Positions 1-7,698 of a stretch of DNA of 64,000 nucleotides are shown here, one piece after another. The stretch is taken from NCBI RefSeq assembly GCF_035989265.1, contig NZ_JAYKZX010000003.1, forward strand, positions 2,813,501-2,877,500. The letters run 5' to 3'. Numbering within the stretch: position 1 is the first letter of the stretch; each line of letters begins with the position of its first letter. The position numbers were made by a program, and so were the translations under genes. Source of the DNA: Sphingobium sp. HWE2-09. GTDB taxonomy: Bacteria; Pseudomonadota; Alphaproteobacteria; Sphingomonadales; Sphingomonadaceae. The notes under the pieces are model-generated. The model was not told the origin of the DNA. It worked only from the letters and a program-made list of their open reading frames with translations, and ran no database searches.

Positions 1-210
1 CTCTATATCGAACTGACCGGCGGCCGTCAGATCGGCCTGGGTCTGGCACAGGAGGCGGACAAAGAGATCGTCGGGGTGGAACTGACGGCGAGCGCCGTGG
101 TTCGCCCCTTGCGACCTGCGCGTATCTTCACACCCAGCGCGCAGGAGCTGGAGCGACATGCAGCGTTTATCGCGACGCTGACCAAGCCGCTCTGGCTGGA
201 GGAGGCATAG
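1..210 (+). CDS. dnaQ: DNA polymerase III epsilon subunit, 3' end only
   Basis: The window opens inside this gene, in frame from base 1, and only the last 69 codons plus the TAG stop are present. The visible part begins LYIELTGGRQIGLGL, which matches the segment that follows the exonuclease domain in alphaproteobacterial DnaQ (ELTGGRQ). It ends with a short tail, HAAFIATLTKPLWLEEA, also typical of sphingomonad DnaQ. The protein is the 3'-5' proofreading exonuclease of the replicative polymerase. The catalytic DEDD residues lie upstream and cannot be checked here. In alphaproteobacteria dnaQ often lies near the origin, which fits the parS sites further along the window. Confidence 0.8.
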   Translation, partial: LYIELTGGRQIGLGLAQEADKEIVGVELTASAVVRPLRPARIFTPSAQELERHAAFIATLTKPLWLEEA

Positions 211-283
211 ACCCTATCGGATCCATGCCTCCAGACAACCGGGCCGTCTTCCTGGCGATCCGGCAAGAATAAGGAGAAGACAT

Positions 284-880
284 ATGGACATTCGCATTTC
301 CGGGCATCAGGTCGAAACGGGTGAAGCGCTCAAGAGCCACGTCACCGACCGTTTGGAGGCGATGGCTGAGAAATATTTCTCCCGCACGATTTCCGCCCAG
401 GTGACTTTTCGCAAAGCGCCGCATGGCGCCTTCCACTGCGACATCGTCTGCCATGTGATGACCGGCCTGATCCTGAAGGGGTCGGGCGAGGCGCAGGACG
501 CGCATCCCGCCTTCGACCAGACGTCCGATCGTATCGAAAAGCAGTTGCGCCGCTATATGCGCCGTCTGAAGGACCGCAGCGGTCAGGCCGCCGCCGCTGA
601 AGCGCAGCGGGCCAATGGCTATAGCATCGATGATATCGACGGCGCGGGCTATACCATCTTCGCAGGTGGCGGCGAAGGTGAGGAAGAGGCGGAGGACGCC
701 CCGCTGATCGTCGCGGAGACCCGCGTCGATATTCCCGAAGCGAGCGTGTCGGACGCGGTGATGATGCTGGACCTGCGCAACACCAACGCGCTGCTGTTCA
801 TGAATGCGGGAACGTCGGCCTATAATATGGTCTATCGCCGCCATGACGGGACCATTGGGTGGGTCGAACCGCGCGCCTGA
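284..880 (+). CDS. hpf: Ribosome hibernation promoting factor, long form
   Basis: This 198-residue protein has the two-domain plan of long HPF. The N-terminal S30AE/YfiA domain (about residues 1-100, starting MDIRISGHQVETGEAL) binds the 30S decoding centre. An acidic linker follows, then a C-terminal dimerisation domain (about 140-198) that normally drives formation of inactive 100S ribosomes. A clear AAGGAG ribosome binding site lies just upstream of the ATG. ptsN follows on the same strand, as in many Proteobacteria where hpf and ptsN sit together (often behind rpoN, which is not visible here). Regulation by nutrient stress is inferred from the family. The last coding bases and stop are nearly duplicated a few bases downstream (892-919). 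Confidence 0.93.
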   Translation: MDIRISGHQVETGEALKSHVTDRLEAMAEKYFSRTISAQVTFRKAPHGAFHCDIVCHVMTGLILKGSGEAQDAHPAFDQTSDRIEKQLRRYMRRLKDRSGQAAAAEAQRANGYSIDDIDGAGYTIFAGGGEGEEEAEDAPLIVAETRVDIPEASVSDAVMMLDLRNTNALLFMNAGTSAYNMVYRRHDGTIGWVEPRA

Positions 881-1077
881 CGCCGCAGATGGTGGGCGGG
901 TCCAACCGCGCGCCTGACGAACCGGGTCGCGGCGGGGGAAGTCGCCCCGTCGCCCCCCGGCCCGGCCCCGGCCCCCTGTTGACCTGACGGTGCGGGGGGC
1001 TTATGGGGCCGGGCTTTCATAGTCCGAGGACTAGCGCGTAGATTGTGCCCGCGCGGCTCGGCCGTTTCGGATTTACC

Positions 1078-1548
1078 ATGGTTACTTTCAACGACATCGT
1101 CGCGCCCGAAGCGCTCGCTACGGGCCTGTCGGCGAACGGCAAGAAGCAGTTGTTCCAGAAGATCGCGGCGCTGGCCGCCTGCGCCTATGATCTGGACGCG
1201 GACGAGGTGGGCGACGCGCTGTTCGAGCGCGAGCGGCTGGGGTCGACCGGGTTCGGCGGCGGCGTCGCCATTCCCCATGCCAAGATTGCGGGCCTGAGCA
1301 AGATGTGCGGTGTTGTCGTCCTGCTCGATCCGGCGGTGCCGTTCGACGCGGTGGACGATGCGCCGGTCGATGTCGTCTTCGCCCTGCTGTCGCCGGTGGA
1401 CAGCGGCGCGGAACATTTGAAGACGCTTGCACGGGTGTCGCGCTATCTGCGTGACGAGGGCCAGGTGAGCCGGTTGCGCGGCGCACAGTCGACCGGCGCG
1501 CTGCACGCGCTGCTGGCGGGCGGCGACGGGGCGCGTGACGCTGCCTGA
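1078..1548 (+). CDS. ptsN: Nitrogen-type PTS enzyme IIA (PtsN)
   Basis: This protein is a phosphoryl acceptor of the regulatory PTS-Ntr branch, taking phosphate from NPr/PtsP and acting through protein contacts instead of sugar uptake. The EIIA type-2 fold is recognisable, and the acceptor histidine is His67 in the motif GGVAIPHAKI. I chose the ATG at 1078 (MVTFNDIVAP), which gives 156 residues and matches family length. A GTG 33 bases upstream is in frame but would add a non-conserved tail. The gene follows hpf and its last 14 bases overlap the start of the next gene, so translation is probably coupled. Confidence 0.92.
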   Translation: MVTFNDIVAPEALATGLSANGKKQLFQKIAALAACAYDLDADEVGDALFERERLGSTGFGGGVAIPHAKIAGLSKMCGVVVLLDPAVPFDAVDDAPVDVVFALLSPVDSGAEHLKTLARVSRYLRDEGQVSRLRGAQSTGALHALLAGGDGARDAA

Positions 1549-2017
1549 AACGACGCCTGAGCGGCCGCCCGTCGCCAGTGGCGAAGCGGCGCATTTCCGC
1601 GCGCTCGAAAATCTCTATCGCTCCGCGCCGATCAATCGCCTGTTCCGATCGGACCTGACGATCAGCGAGCCGGGCCGGTCGGTGATCGATTTCGAGGTCG
1701 ATGAAAGCCAGTTCCATGCGGCTGGCGCAGTCCATGGCACCGTTTATTTCAAGATGCTGGACGATGCGGCCTTCTATGCGGCCAACAGTCTGGTCAGCGA
1801 CCGTTTCCTGCTGACGACCGCCTTCAACCTGCTGTTCACCCGGCCGATCGGCCCCGGCCGAATCCGCGCCGAAGGCCGCTGGATCAGCGGCAAGCGCCGC
1901 GTCTATGTGGCGGAGGCCAGCCTGATCGACAGCGATGGCGAAGAGGTGGGACGGGGCACCGGCACCTTCATGCGATCGCAATTTCCGCTGTCGTCGCTGC
2001 CGGGCTATGGCCGCTGA
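1535..2017 (+). CDS. PaaI-family (hotdog fold) thioesterase
   Basis: This 160-residue cytoplasmic protein has hotdog-fold features. The HAAGAVHGTVYFKMLDDAAF segment corresponds to the helix-forming active-site stretch (HGG/HGT motif) of PaaI/YbgC-like thioesterases. The second half, with its LTTAFNLLFTRPIG strand, also fits the fold. Such enzymes hydrolyse acyl-CoA or aryl-CoA thioesters, but the substrate cannot be told from sequence. It overlaps ptsN by 14 bases at the start and the next gene by 11 bases at the end, so the three genes look like one transcription unit. Confidence 0.8.
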   Translation: MTLPETTPERPPVASGEAAHFRALENLYRSAPINRLFRSDLTISEPGRSVIDFEVDESQFHAAGAVHGTVYFKMLDDAAFYAANSLVSDRFLLTTAFNLLFTRPIGPGRIRAEGRWISGKRRVYVAEASLIDSDGEEVGRGTGTFMRSQFPLSSLPGYGR

Positions 2018-2348
2018 GGCGCGGCTCACCAGCGCGATGCTGGTGGGGGCATTGCGGCGGCGGGTGAACGCGGCCGGGGGCTTTGCCACGATCCTGGTCA
2101 AGGGCGACGAGATCAGCGGCGTGATTCTGGTGCAAACGCTGGAAAAGGGGCGCGAATCCGGCCTTTTCGAACGGGTATCGAACTTTGCCGGGGGTTACGC
2201 GTTGATGCGCTGTGGTCCTTCGCCTGAAGAAGGGCCGGATGCGCTGGCCGACTATGTCTCGCGCCGCCGCAGGTCGGACCCCGACCTGTGGATAATAGAA
2301 CTCGACATCCCGGAAGCGGAACGGTTCGCCGCTGAAACGATCTGCTGA
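2007..2348 (+). CDS. DUF1491 family protein
   Basis: This small protein of 113 residues is recognised as DUF1491, an alphaproteobacterial family of unknown role. It starts MAAEARLTSAMLVGALRRR, has a central strand-rich part (FATILVKGDEISGVILVQ), and ends with the DPDLWIIELD motif that characterises the family. I picked the ATG at 2007, which overlaps the stop of the thioesterase gene, instead of the longer reading that starts at 1935 inside it. No signal peptide or membrane segment is visible, so it is presumably cytoplasmic. Confidence 0.82.
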   Translation: MAAEARLTSAMLVGALRRRVNAAGGFATILVKGDEISGVILVQTLEKGRESGLFERVSNFAGGYALMRCGPSPEEGPDALADYVSRRRRSDPDLWIIELDIPEAERFAAETIC

Positions 2349-2522
2349 TCGTTGACTCATCGATATGGTTTGGGCACAGGCCGCCCACGCCAACGCGCAG
2401 GTTGCCGACATCGTCCAATGGGGGGCGGGACCGGTAAACACGCAGACGGGGGGCGGCCGAACGTCATAGAATATCGGTGAAAACGACGTTTCCGGCCAAG
2501 AACCGCATGATTTTGAGCCGTA

Positions 2523-3188
2523 ATGAGTTTTCGTCTTAAAGCTGCGATCGTCGCAGCCTTTGCCTTATCCGCCGCCGCTGCCGTCTCGGCATCGGACATG
2601 TCGATCGCCGGCGAATCGATTGCCAGCGCCACCTCCCTCCCCCAGACGTTCCCGCAAACGTCCCCGACCGGCGCGCAGTCCGCCGTCATTTTCGCCGCGC
2701 CGCGTGAAGTCACGCAGCCGCTGGCATCGGCCAAGAAGGCCGACCCCGATTTTTCCACGCACAGCGACGCGCAGGCAACCAGCCTCGCTGCTCTGGTCGA
2801 CGCCCAAGGCGCGCCCGAGGAGCTGGACGGCGACATGAAGTGCCTGGCCGGTGCGGTCTATTTCGAATCCAAGGGTGAAAGCCTGGAAGGCCAGCTGGCC
2901 GTAGCGCGCGTGATCATCAATCGCGCCAAGTCCGGCCGCTTCGCAGACAGCCTGTGCGGCGTCGTCTATCAGCCGAGCCAGTTCAGCTTCGTGCGCGGCG
3001 GCGGCATGCCCCCGGTTCGCGCCGAAAGCCGCAGCTGGCGCGAAGCCGTCGCCATCGCCCAGATCGCGGCGAACGACAGCTGGGACAGCCGCGCGGAAGG
3101 CGCGCTCTTCTTCCACGCCCGCCGCGTGTCGCCGGGCTGGGGCAAGGCCAAGCTGGCGATGATCGACAATCATATCTTCTATCGGTGA
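2523..3188 (+). CDS. Exported cell wall hydrolase, SleB family
   Basis: A signal peptide covers the first 24 or so residues. A low-complexity linker follows to about residue 100, and then a Hydrolase_2 (SleB/CwlJ-like) domain to the end. The domain shows the motif LAGAVYFESKGE, whose glutamate is the expected catalytic residue, then VIINRAKSGRF and a conserved ending VSPGWGKAK. SleB-type enzymes cleave the glycan strand of peptidoglycan as lytic transglycosylases. In a non-sporulating alphaproteobacterium the job is presumably wall remodelling in the periplasm. The gene stands alone, with a hairpin terminator after it. Confidence 0.88.
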   Translation: MSFRLKAAIVAAFALSAAAAVSASDMSIAGESIASATSLPQTFPQTSPTGAQSAVIFAAPREVTQPLASAKKADPDFSTHSDAQATSLAALVDAQGAPEELDGDMKCLAGAVYFESKGESLEGQLAVARVIINRAKSGRFADSLCGVVYQPSQFSFVRGGGMPPVRAESRSWREAVAIAQIAANDSWDSRAEGALFFHARRVSPGWGKAKLAMIDNHIFYR

Positions 3189-3233
3189 GGATCGGGCGCG
3201 CGACGCGCGCCGGTTCGTGTTGGCGAAACTTGC

Positions 3234-3264
3234 AAGGTCGGTTCGGTTCATCCGAATCGGCCTT
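3234..3264 (+). terminator. Hairpin terminator after the SleB-like gene
   Basis: A 13-bp stem (two G-U pairs) runs from 3234-3246 to 3252-3264 with a five-base loop, followed by a T-rich stretch. It sits 45 bases after the stop of the wall hydrolase. Confidence 0.65.
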
Positions 3265-3354
3265 TTCATTTGTTCCCTTCCTGTTCTAAGATGGCGCGAT
3301 GAGTAGCGCCCCGATCGACGCCTGTTCCCCCTGACCGACGGCACCGCGCTGGCA

Positions 3355-3798
3355 GTGGCGCGGGGGACGTTGCGGCTTTTCTATCGCCACGACATGAGCG
3401 GCATATTGGAAGTGCCGCTGCCCAATGGCCGCCGCGCCGACATCATGGCGATCGACGGCGCCGGGCGGCTGACGATCGTGGAGATCAAGTGCAGCCGGGC
3501 GGATTTGTTGGGCGACATGAAATGGCCCGACTATTTCGATTATTGCGACCGCTTTTTCTGGGCGGTGCCGGCCGGGTTCGACCTGGCGCCGTTCGAGAGC
3601 GAGGCATTATGGCCCGCGCGCACCGGCCTGATCGTCGCCGACCAATATGACGCCGAACTGGTGCGCCCGGCTCCGGTCGAGCCGCTGGCCGCCGCCCGGC
3701 GCAAGGCGGAGACGCTGCGTTTCGCGCGCCGTGCTGCGCGGCGATTGACGGCGCTTAGTGATCCGGATCATGCCGCGGAACTGGGCTGGCCGCGTTGA
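3355..3798 (+). CDS. mmcB: MmcB family DNA repair protein, 5' end apparently frameshifted
   Basis: The readable frame is a PD-(D/E)XK nuclease-like protein of the MmcB (DUF1472) family, with the core motif IVEIKCSRADLLGD and PNGRRADIMA before it. MmcB was described in Caulobacter as an SOS-associated repair factor. The frame opens at GTG 3355, too late: the conserved residues just before it (LTDGTALAVARG) are encoded upstream but without a start codon. An ATG at 3299 reads MSSAPIDACSP and then hits a TGA at 3332. One extra C in the C5 run just before that TGA would join the two frames into a full-length protein starting at 3299. I therefore suspect a missing base; see findings. Confidence 0.8.
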   Translation: MARGTLRLFYRHDMSGILEVPLPNGRRADIMAIDGAGRLTIVEIKCSRADLLGDMKWPDYFDYCDRFFWAVPAGFDLAPFESEALWPARTGLIVADQYDAELVRPAPVEPLAAARRKAETLRFARRAARRLTALSDPDHAAELGWPR

Positions 3799-3827
3799 TG
3801 GCTGTGAAGGACTAAAAGCGGACAGTC

Positions 3828-3953
3828 TTTCTCCCCTCCCGTTTACAGGAGGGGCTGGGGGCAAGCGCAAGGTTGCGTTGGCCCACCCCGCTGCGACTAA
3901 ATTCGCTGCGCTCATTAAGTCTCGCTTCCCCTCCCGCAAGCGGGAGGGGAAGC
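3828..3953. repeat. Intergenic palindromic repeat (CCCCTCCC/GGGAGGGG type)
   Basis: Two hairpin-forming modules lie between the convergent mmcB and ankyrin genes. The first pairs CCCCTCC with GGAGGGG near 3832-3855. The second is a perfect 14-bp inverted repeat, 3924-3937 against 3940-3953, with a two-base loop. Similar CCCTCCCGC...GCGGGAGGG units are common between genes in sphingomonads. It may also serve as a bidirectional terminator. Confidence 0.6.
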
Positions 3954-3992
3954 GAAAGCCGTCGTGCGCTCTCAACCCTTATCGCTACGCCC

Positions 3993-4604
3993 TCAAAATA
4001 CCGGACCCTGTACCGGTCCGGCGGGCTTGGCGGCGGCCTTCGCGGCGGCGAGGGCGTCGACCAGGCCGGGGGTGCGATCTTCGCGGGCGGCATAGTCGCG
4101 GGCGGACATGCCCGCGATGCTGTCGCGCTTTTCCGGGTTGGCGCCCTGCGCCACGAGCAGGCGGACGATGCCCACGTCGCGCAGCTGCACCGCGCGGATC
4201 AGCGGGGTTTCGCCGCTATTATTGCCCTTGTCGACCTGCGCCTTGTAGGTGAGCAGCGTGCGCACCCCTTCCTCGAACCGGCCCTGTACCGCGTCCATGA
4301 GCGGGGTGTTGCCGTCATTGTCGGTCAGGTTGGCATTGGCGCCCTTGGACAGCAGGAAGCTGAGCCAGGTAGCGTCGCGCCGTGCGACCACCAGATGCAG
4401 CGCGTTTTCGCCGGTGGACACGTCGCGGCTGTTGATGACGGTGGAGCCGGGTTTCTGGATCAGGTTGGTGACCTTTTCCCCGTCCTTGTCCTTCACCGCC
4501 TTGAGGAAATTATAATTGTCCGAAAATTGCGCTTGCGCCGGGCCGGGGACCAGCAGCGCCAGTGCGATCGAACCCAGGAAAGCGGAAAAAAGCTTCGTCT
4601 TCAT
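3993..4604 (-). CDS. Exported ankyrin-repeat protein
   Basis: This 203-residue protein has a signal peptide ending near AQAQ (residue 26), then four or so ankyrin repeats between about 60 and 185. The repeats show the usual consensus, for example GENALHLVVARRD, GNTPLMDAVQ, GETPLIRAVQLRD and LLVAQGANPEKRD. Ankyrin repeats are protein-interaction scaffolds, so the partner cannot be inferred. Export to the periplasm is likely from the leader. The gene is divergent from the SCO gene, with only 41 bases between starts, so the two promoters share that short region. Confidence 0.82.
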   Translation of the reverse strand: MKTKLFSAFLGSIALALLVPGPAQAQFSDNYNFLKAVKDKDGEKVTNLIQKPGSTVINSRDVSTGENALHLVVARRDATWLSFLLSKGANANLTDNDGNTPLMDAVQGRFEEGVRTLLTYKAQVDKGNNSGETPLIRAVQLRDVGIVRLLVAQGANPEKRDSIAGMSARDYAAREDRTPGLVDALAAAKAAAKPAGPVQGPVF

Positions 4605-4645
4605 GATGCGCCCCGTTGCATTTGCAAATCCCGTCCTAGCAGGGC

Positions 4646-5314
4646 ATGGCTAGCCATGCCATGACCAAAGACGCCGCGCGCCCCATCCTGCCTTCCATCG
4701 CCCTACCATTGCTGGCCCTGCTGGCTGCCTGCAATATGGGTCCGGGCGGCAATGCATCAAGCGGTGACAGCCAACAGGGCGAGTTGACCGGCGCGCGGAT
4801 CGGCGCGCCCTTCACCCTGACCAACCAGGATGGCAAGCCGACCAAGTGGGACGATTTCAAAGGCCAGTATCGCCTGGTCTATTTCGGCTATACCTATTGC
4901 CCGGACGTGTGCCCGGTCGATCTGCAACGGATCATGCAGGGCTTTGCGCTGTTCGAGAAAGCCAAGCCCGCCCTCGCCGCCAAGGTGCAGCCGATGCTGA
5001 TCAGCGTCGATCCGCAGCGTGATACGCCCGCGGTCCTGAAAACCTATGTCGCGGCCTTCCATCCGCGCCTGATCGGGCTGACGGGCACGAAGGACCAGAT
5101 CGCCAAGGTCGCCAAGGATTTCGTGGTGATCTACAACCCGGAGAAATCGACCGGGGCGAACGACTATCTGGTCAGCCACAGTCGCACCCCCTATCTGTTC
5201 GATGGCGACGGCAAGCCGGTGGCGCTGGTGCCGGTGGATGATCCGGGCACGTCGGACATGGACGAAGGCGCGCCGGACAAGGTGCTCGCCTTTCTAGAAA
5301 AATGGATCAAGTGA
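4646..5314 (+). CDS. SCO1/SenC/PrrC family copper chaperone lipoprotein
   Basis: The protein is 222 residues with a lipoprotein signal (LLALLAAC, Cys29), so it should be anchored on the periplasmic side. The thioredoxin-like SCO domain shows the copper-binding motif YCPDVCP (Cys85 and Cys89) and a later histidine in LVSHSRTPYLFDGDG. These three ligands are the signature of SCO proteins, which deliver copper to the CuA centre of cytochrome c oxidase. A second ATG at 4661 (MTKDAARP) is an equally good start. The gene overlaps ycgN by 13 bases. No oxidase genes lie nearby. Confidence 0.9.
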   Translation: MASHAMTKDAARPILPSIALPLLALLAACNMGPGGNASSGDSQQGELTGARIGAPFTLTNQDGKPTKWDDFKGQYRLVYFGYTYCPDVCPVDLQRIMQGFALFEKAKPALAAKVQPMLISVDPQRDTPAVLKTYVAAFHPRLIGLTGTKDQIAKVAKDFVVIYNPEKSTGANDYLVSHSRTPYLFDGDGKPVALVPVDDPGTSDMDEGAPDKVLAFLEKWIK

Positions 5315-5739
5315 CGCATTTCTGGGAAAAGCCGCTCGACAAACTCGACAAGGCCGAGTGGGAAGCGCTGTGCGACGGCTGCGGCAAATGTTGCCTGCAC
5401 AAGGCCGAGGATGAAGAGACCGGGCGGATCTATCCCACCAATGTCGCGTGCCGCCTGCTTGACCGGCAAAGCGGGCAATGCAGCAATTATAAGGACCGGC
5501 ACAGGTTCGTGCCCGATTGCGTGCGGTTGACCCCGACCAAGGTGAAGCAGATCGGCTGGCTGCCGCGCACCTGCGCCTATCGGCTGCGCGAAGAGGGGCT
5601 GCCCCTGCCCGACTGGCATTATCTGATCTGCGGCGATCGCGAAGCGGTGCATCGCGCGCAGGAATTGGTGCGCGGCTGGACGATCGCGGAGGCCGATGCG
5701 GGCGATTGGGAAAATCATCTTGTCGACCGCGAACTCTGA
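5302..5739 (+). CDS. ycgN: YcgN family cysteine cluster protein (UPF0260)
   Basis: The 145-residue protein carries the cysteine cluster CDGCGKCC at about residues 24-31 and further cysteines around CRLLDRQSGQCSNY and VPDC, the pattern of the UPF0260/YkgJ zinc- or iron-sulphur-binding family. The function of YcgN is not established. It overlaps the SCO gene upstream and the DUF45 peptidase downstream, making a compact three-gene unit. Confidence 0.88.
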   Translation: MDQVTHFWEKPLDKLDKAEWEALCDGCGKCCLHKAEDEETGRIYPTNVACRLLDRQSGQCSNYKDRHRFVPDCVRLTPTKVKQIGWLPRTCAYRLREEGLPLPDWHYLICGDREAVHRAQELVRGWTIAEADAGDWENHLVDREL

Positions 5740-6436
5740 TCCGGACGTCGCAATCCTGATCGACGGGGTGGCGATGCCGGTGCTGGTGCGCCGGTCGGCG
5801 CGGGCGCGGGCCTATCGGTTGACGATCGACAGCGCGCGGGGCGCGTTGCGCCTGTCGCTGCCGGTGCGCGCGAACCTTAAAAAAGCGCTGGGCTGGGCGC
5901 AGGACCATGAAGGCTGGGTGCGCGCGCAGATGGCGAAGCAGCCTGCCGTCGCGCGGCTGGACCATGGCGCGACCTTTCCGCTGGAGGGGCGCGACGTGAC
6001 GATCGAATGGGTCGCGGGGGCGACGCGCACGATTCGCTTGGAGGGCGACCGGCTGCTGCTGGGCGGCGCGGCGGAATTGGTGGGCGCGCGGGTGCAGCGC
6101 TGGCTGGTCGCACGGGCGCGGGCGGTGCTGGAGACGGAAAGTCACGCCATGGCGCAGGACCATGGGTTGATCGTCGCGTCGGTCGGCGTGGGCGACACGC
6201 GCAGCCGCTGGGGCAGTTGCGCCTCGTCCGGGGCGATCCGCTATAGCTGGCGGTTGATTCTGGCCCCGCCGGAGGTGCGCCGCGCGACCGTGGCGCACGA
6301 ACTGGCGCATCTGCTGCACATGGATCACAGCCCGGCCTTTCACGCAGCGCACAAGCGGATCTATGGCGCGGACCCCAGGCCCGCGCGGGCGTGGCTGCGC
6401 GCGCATGGCGCTGGCCTGCATCGCTATCAGGCTTGA
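5696..6436 (+). CDS. YgjP-like (DUF45/SprT-type) zinc metallopeptidase
   Basis: This 246-residue protein belongs to the DUF45 family. Its C-terminal half holds the conserved SRWGSC motif followed by the zinc-binding HELAHLLHMDHS, where HExxH plus a third histidine forms a gluzincin-like site. Family members are predicted metal-dependent hydrolases with few characterised substrates. The ATG at 5696 lies inside ycgN (44-base overlap). The N-terminus is variable in the family, so a slightly later start is possible. Confidence 0.85.
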   Translation: MRAIGKIILSTANSDPDVAILIDGVAMPVLVRRSARARAYRLTIDSARGALRLSLPVRANLKKALGWAQDHEGWVRAQMAKQPAVARLDHGATFPLEGRDVTIEWVAGATRTIRLEGDRLLLGGAAELVGARVQRWLVARARAVLETESHAMAQDHGLIVASVGVGDTRSRWGSCASSGAIRYSWRLILAPPEVRRATVAHELAHLLHMDHSPAFHAAHKRIYGADPRPARAWLRAHGAGLHRYQA

Positions 6437-6474
6437 AGGACGTGGCGCGGCGCAAACGCTATCTGACCGCGACC

Positions 6475-6702
6475 ATGGCGGACGGTTATGTCAAGACGAT
6501 CGGGCCGACCGCGGACCCCTTCACCCATTATTGGCGAATCGTCGCAGTGCTGGACAATGGCAAGACCGAGGTGTTCTGGGGCCATGTCCGTTCGCTGGCC
6601 GAGGCGAAGAAGAAGCGCGCTGCCGCGGCGGACGGCGCGAAGATGCGCGGGTGGAAGCGGTATGATTTCGAGATTGCGGAACTGGTGGAGACTAACGGTT
6701 GA
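6475..6702 (+). CDS. Small conserved hypothetical protein (75 residues)
   Basis: I do not recognise a named family. The frame reads MADGYVKTIGPTADPFTHYW at its start, then a compact alternating pattern with WRIVAVLDNG and VFWGHVRSLAEAKKKR, and ends ELVETNG. It looks like a real soluble, basic protein: codon usage matches the neighbours and it follows the peptidase gene directly. An in-frame GTG at 6442, right after GAAGGA, would add 11 residues. The start is uncertain. Confidence 0.55.
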   Translation: MADGYVKTIGPTADPFTHYWRIVAVLDNGKTEVFWGHVRSLAEAKKKRAAAADGAKMRGWKRYDFEIAELVETNG

Positions 6703-6718
6703 TGCGCTTTAGCACAGC

Positions 6719-6784
6719 GTGTTCCCGCGCGGGCGGGAACCCAGTCCAGCCGTTTCAACTGGGTTCCCGCCTGCGCGGGAACAT
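6719..6784. repeat. REPIN-like paired palindrome, copy 1
   Basis: Two palindromic arms face each other: GTTCCCGCGCGGGCGGGAAC followed by CCCAGT, an 11-base spacer, then AACTGGGTTCCCGCCTGCGC and GGGAACA. Each arm can form its own hairpin, and the two are inverted copies of each other. It lies between the 75-residue gene and the convergent trhO, starting 17 bases after one stop and ending 10 bases before the other. This is the cleanest member of the family found across the window. Confidence 0.8.
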
Positions 6785-6793
6785 GGTGAGCTT

Positions 6794-7633
6794 CTAGCCC
6801 CGGTGCGGCCAAACGCCGGACTCGTCGCCTGCGCATTCGTGCGCGGCGTCGCGCAGATGCGGCAGGCCGCAGCCCTTGCAGGTGACATAGTCGCCCACTG
6901 TCAGCCCATGACCAACCGCGACCCGCTCATCGAAGACATAGCAGTCGCCCTGCCAGCGGCTCTCGGCCTCCGGCATTTCCTCCAGATAGCGCAAGATGCC
7001 GCCCTTGAGGTGATAGACGTCGTCGAACCCGCGCGCCTTGACCAGCGCAGTCGATTTTTCGCAGCGTATGCCGCCGGTGCAGAACATTGCGATCTTGGGG
7101 CTGCGGCCCTGCGCCTTCAGGTCGGCGGCGAAGGTGTCGAACCAGGCGGGAAATTCGCGGAAGGAGCGGGTTGCGGGGTCGATCGCGCCTTCGAACGTGC
7201 CGACCGCCACTTCATAGGCATTGCGGGTGTCGATGATGACCGTGTCGGGATCGGCGATCAGGGCGTTCCAGTCGATGGGGTCGAGATGCGTGCCCGCCTG
7301 CGTCGCAGGGTCGAGATCGCCCACGCCCAGCGTCACGATTTCCGTCTTCACCTTCACCTTCATCCGGGCGAAGGGTGCAGCGTCGGCCCAGGAATATTTG
7401 ACATCGACATCGGCGCAGCCCGGCAGCGCACGGATATGGGCGATGAGCGTGGCGATGGCGTCCGCGTCGCCCGCAACGGTGCCGTTGATCCCCTCCCCCG
7501 CCAGGATCAGCGTGCCGCAGGTGCCAAGCGCGGCGCAGTGCGCGCGCAGATCGGCCGCCAGCGCCTGCGGATCGGGAAAGCGGGCGAAGCAATAGAGGGC
7601 GGCGACGGTATAGGCGGTGGAACAAGCGGACAT
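6794..7633 (-). CDS. trhO: tRNA uridine(34) hydroxylase, rhodanese family
   Basis: This 279-residue protein matches the YceA/TrhO family, which hydroxylates U34 of certain tRNAs in an oxygen-dependent reaction on the way to cmo5U. An N-terminal acylphosphatase-like domain (about 1-95, with ILAGEGINGTVAG) precedes a rhodanese domain (about 115-225). The active-site loop is FCTGGIRCEKST, containing the conserved catalytic cysteine. The conserved HLKGGILRYLEE follows, and a short cysteine-containing tail (CKGCGLPHL) closes the protein. It is divergent from pdeM. Confidence 0.92.
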   Translation of the reverse strand: MSACSTAYTVAALYCFARFPDPQALAADLRAHCAALGTCGTLILAGEGINGTVAGDADAIATLIAHIRALPGCADVDVKYSWADAAPFARMKVKVKTEIVTLGVGDLDPATQAGTHLDPIDWNALIADPDTVIIDTRNAYEVAVGTFEGAIDPATRSFREFPAWFDTFAADLKAQGRSPKIAMFCTGGIRCEKSTALVKARGFDDVYHLKGGILRYLEEMPEAESRWQGDCYVFDERVAVGHGLTVGDYVTCKGCGLPHLRDAAHECAGDESGVWPHRG

Positions 7634-7698
7634 GGCTGCGCCTATAGGCCTTTGCCGCGCCTCTTGAAAGCCGGGGCGTAGAGGCGCATAGGCGGGCG

